Positions 63,317 to 64,000 of a stretch of 64,000 nucleotides of DNA are shown piece after piece (the stretch's first letter is position 1; each line of letters begins with the position of its first letter). The notes below the pieces were generated by a model that saw only the letters and a program-made list of their open reading frames with translations, did not search any database and was not told the DNA's origin. Both the position numbers and the translations under genes were made by a program. This DNA is from an uncultured Flavobacteriaceae bacterium. Lineage in GTDB: Bacteria > Bacteroidota > Bacteroidia > Flavobacteriales > Flavobacteriaceae. The stretch lies in the NCBI GenBank assembly GCA_947494825.1, contig CANLWN010000001.1, positions 248,001 through 312,000 of the forward strand. The letters are read 5' to 3'.

Positions 63317-64000
63317 TTATATGTAAATGGAAATCGTAAGGGCTGCCATGGCCAGTACGCATAGGATACCCACCAAAGGGAGTACAAATTTCAGCCATTT
63401 GTCGTAGCCCACCTTTACCATGGCCAGGGAGGCCAGTATAATTCCGGTCGGACTCACAAATTTAAACAGGCCCACACCGTATTGATAGGCATTGACCACT
63501 ATTTCACGACCAACGCCCACGGTATCGGCCAAGGGAGACATAATGGGCATGGTCAATACGGCCATCCCGGAGGAAGAGGGGATAAAGAACGATAGCCCAC
63601 TGTAAATATAGAGCACCACATTGATAAAAAGACCTTTGTGCATGCCTTCGGTCACCGAACTTGCATGGAACAACAAGGTGTCGCTCACCAATCCGTCCTC
63701 CATCAGCACGGTAACGCCCCTTGCAATCCCAATAATGAAGGCCACCCCCAGCAGGTCGGCAGCACCTCTAATAAATTTTTCCACAAAGATGCGTTCACTG
63801 ATGCCAGCAATGAACCCTATGGCGATAGCACCCACCAGGAAAACCGCTGTCATTTCCAAAAACCACCACCCCAATTGGGAAACCCCGTATACCATCACCA
63901 CAAAACATGAAATAAAGACCAGTAATACGAAGCGCAACCGACCGGTCAAGGCAGGCACATGGCTGGAGGAGCTCCCTGCAAACAGCTGTGCAATTTCGGC
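63317..64000 (-). CDS. YfcC-family membrane carrier, N-terminus cut by window edge
   Basis: 227 residues are visible; the frame is open to the right edge, so the N-terminal part lies outside the window. At least five membrane helices are seen (e.g. FVLLVFISCFVVMVYGVS, LVGAIAIGFIAGISE, VLTMPIMSPLADTVGV). The block LSFFIPSSSGMAVLTMPIMSPLAD is typical of YfcC/DcuC-like carriers, often annotated as C4-dicarboxylate or basic amino acid transporters. The substrate is uncertain. It ends 39 bp from the mutS2 start on the same strand. Confidence 0.85.
   Translation of the reverse strand, partial: AEIAQLFAGSSSSHVPALTGRLRFVLLVFISCFVVMVYGVSQLGWWFLEMTAVFLVGAIAIGFIAGISERIFVEKFIRGAADLLGVAFIIGIARGVTVLMEDGLVSDTLLFHASSVTEGMHKGLFINVVLYIYSGLSFFIPSSSGMAVLTMPIMSPLADTVGVGREIVVNAYQYGVGLFKFVSPTGIILASLAMVKVGYDKWLKFVLPLVGILCVLAMAALTISIYI

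Noticed and set aside
1-64000. CRISPR arrays, tRNA, rRNA, insertion sequences
   Set aside because: I looked for regular spaced repeats, cloverleaf-like segments and transposase motifs and saw none.

Overview
The window looks like chromosomal DNA of a marine member of the Flavobacteriaceae (Bacteroidetes), close in style to Maribacter, Zobellia or Arenibacter. Grounds: family-level hallmarks (fused alpha/beta E1 dehydrogenase, DUF2911, stand-alone HsdR_N protein beside holA, SusC-like plug sequence, MutS2 without Smr domain), few Shine-Dalgarno sequences, and repeated promoters of the Bacteroidetes type (TTTG or TTG, 18-20 bases, TAnnTTTG). It is mostly core genome. I see no rRNA, tRNA, CRISPR array, insertion sequence or prophage. 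Both ends cut a gene: a LeuA-type synthase at the left and a YfcC-type carrier at the right.

Layout. 1-3008: leucine operon leuC-leuD-leuA-like, minus strand. 3.3-9.7 kb: DUF2911 protein, recG, and an M1 peptidase-patatin pair. 9.7-14.5 kb: minus-strand group of a DsrE-like protein, M20 amidohydrolase, FMN glutamate-synthase-like protein, a degenerate OmpA-like protein and a small membrane protein. 14.7-21.3 kb: uvrD-like helicase, Sua5/YrdC, OmpA lipoprotein, glycosyltransferase, HsdR_N protein and holA. 21.3-33 kb: DoxX, a kinase-aminotransferase fusion, M16 protease, E1 alpha/beta, an inactive-looking M1 domain fused to an outer-membrane barrel, and a LOG protein. 33.1-37.9 kb: a DNA-damage block (uvrA, TIGR03915/DUF4130, a 60-residue protein ending in a clamp-binding-like motif) facing a self-cleaving LexA-like regulator across a short operator-rich gap. 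38-51.7 kb: mainly envelope and housekeeping genes (ggt, acpH, glmM, acyltransferase, rhomboid, LVIVD lipoprotein, TlpA, FAD/Fe-S oxidoreductase). 51.8-57.3 kb: aroC, then a tight four-gene set of symporter, GshB-like ATP-grasp ligase, N-formylglutamate amidohydrolase-like enzyme and DUF1704 HExxxH metallopeptidase. 57.3-64 kb: an exported protein, a gene-free hairpin-rich stretch, a MuiA-type protein with a TonB-receptor-like module inside it, DCC protein, mutS2 and the carrier.

The two best candidates for undescribed biology are the ligase-amidohydrolase-carboxypeptidase operon (54277-57297) and the LexA-like/DUF4130/clamp-motif divergon (36080-37904). Other unusual items are the MuiA chimera, the M1 pseudopeptidase-barrel fusion and the structured intergenic element at 58271-58447. 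Several genes appear to start at TTG: the uvrD-like helicase, the glycosyltransferase, the FAD/Fe-S oxidoreductase, and probably the membrane-anchored protein at 38026-38766.
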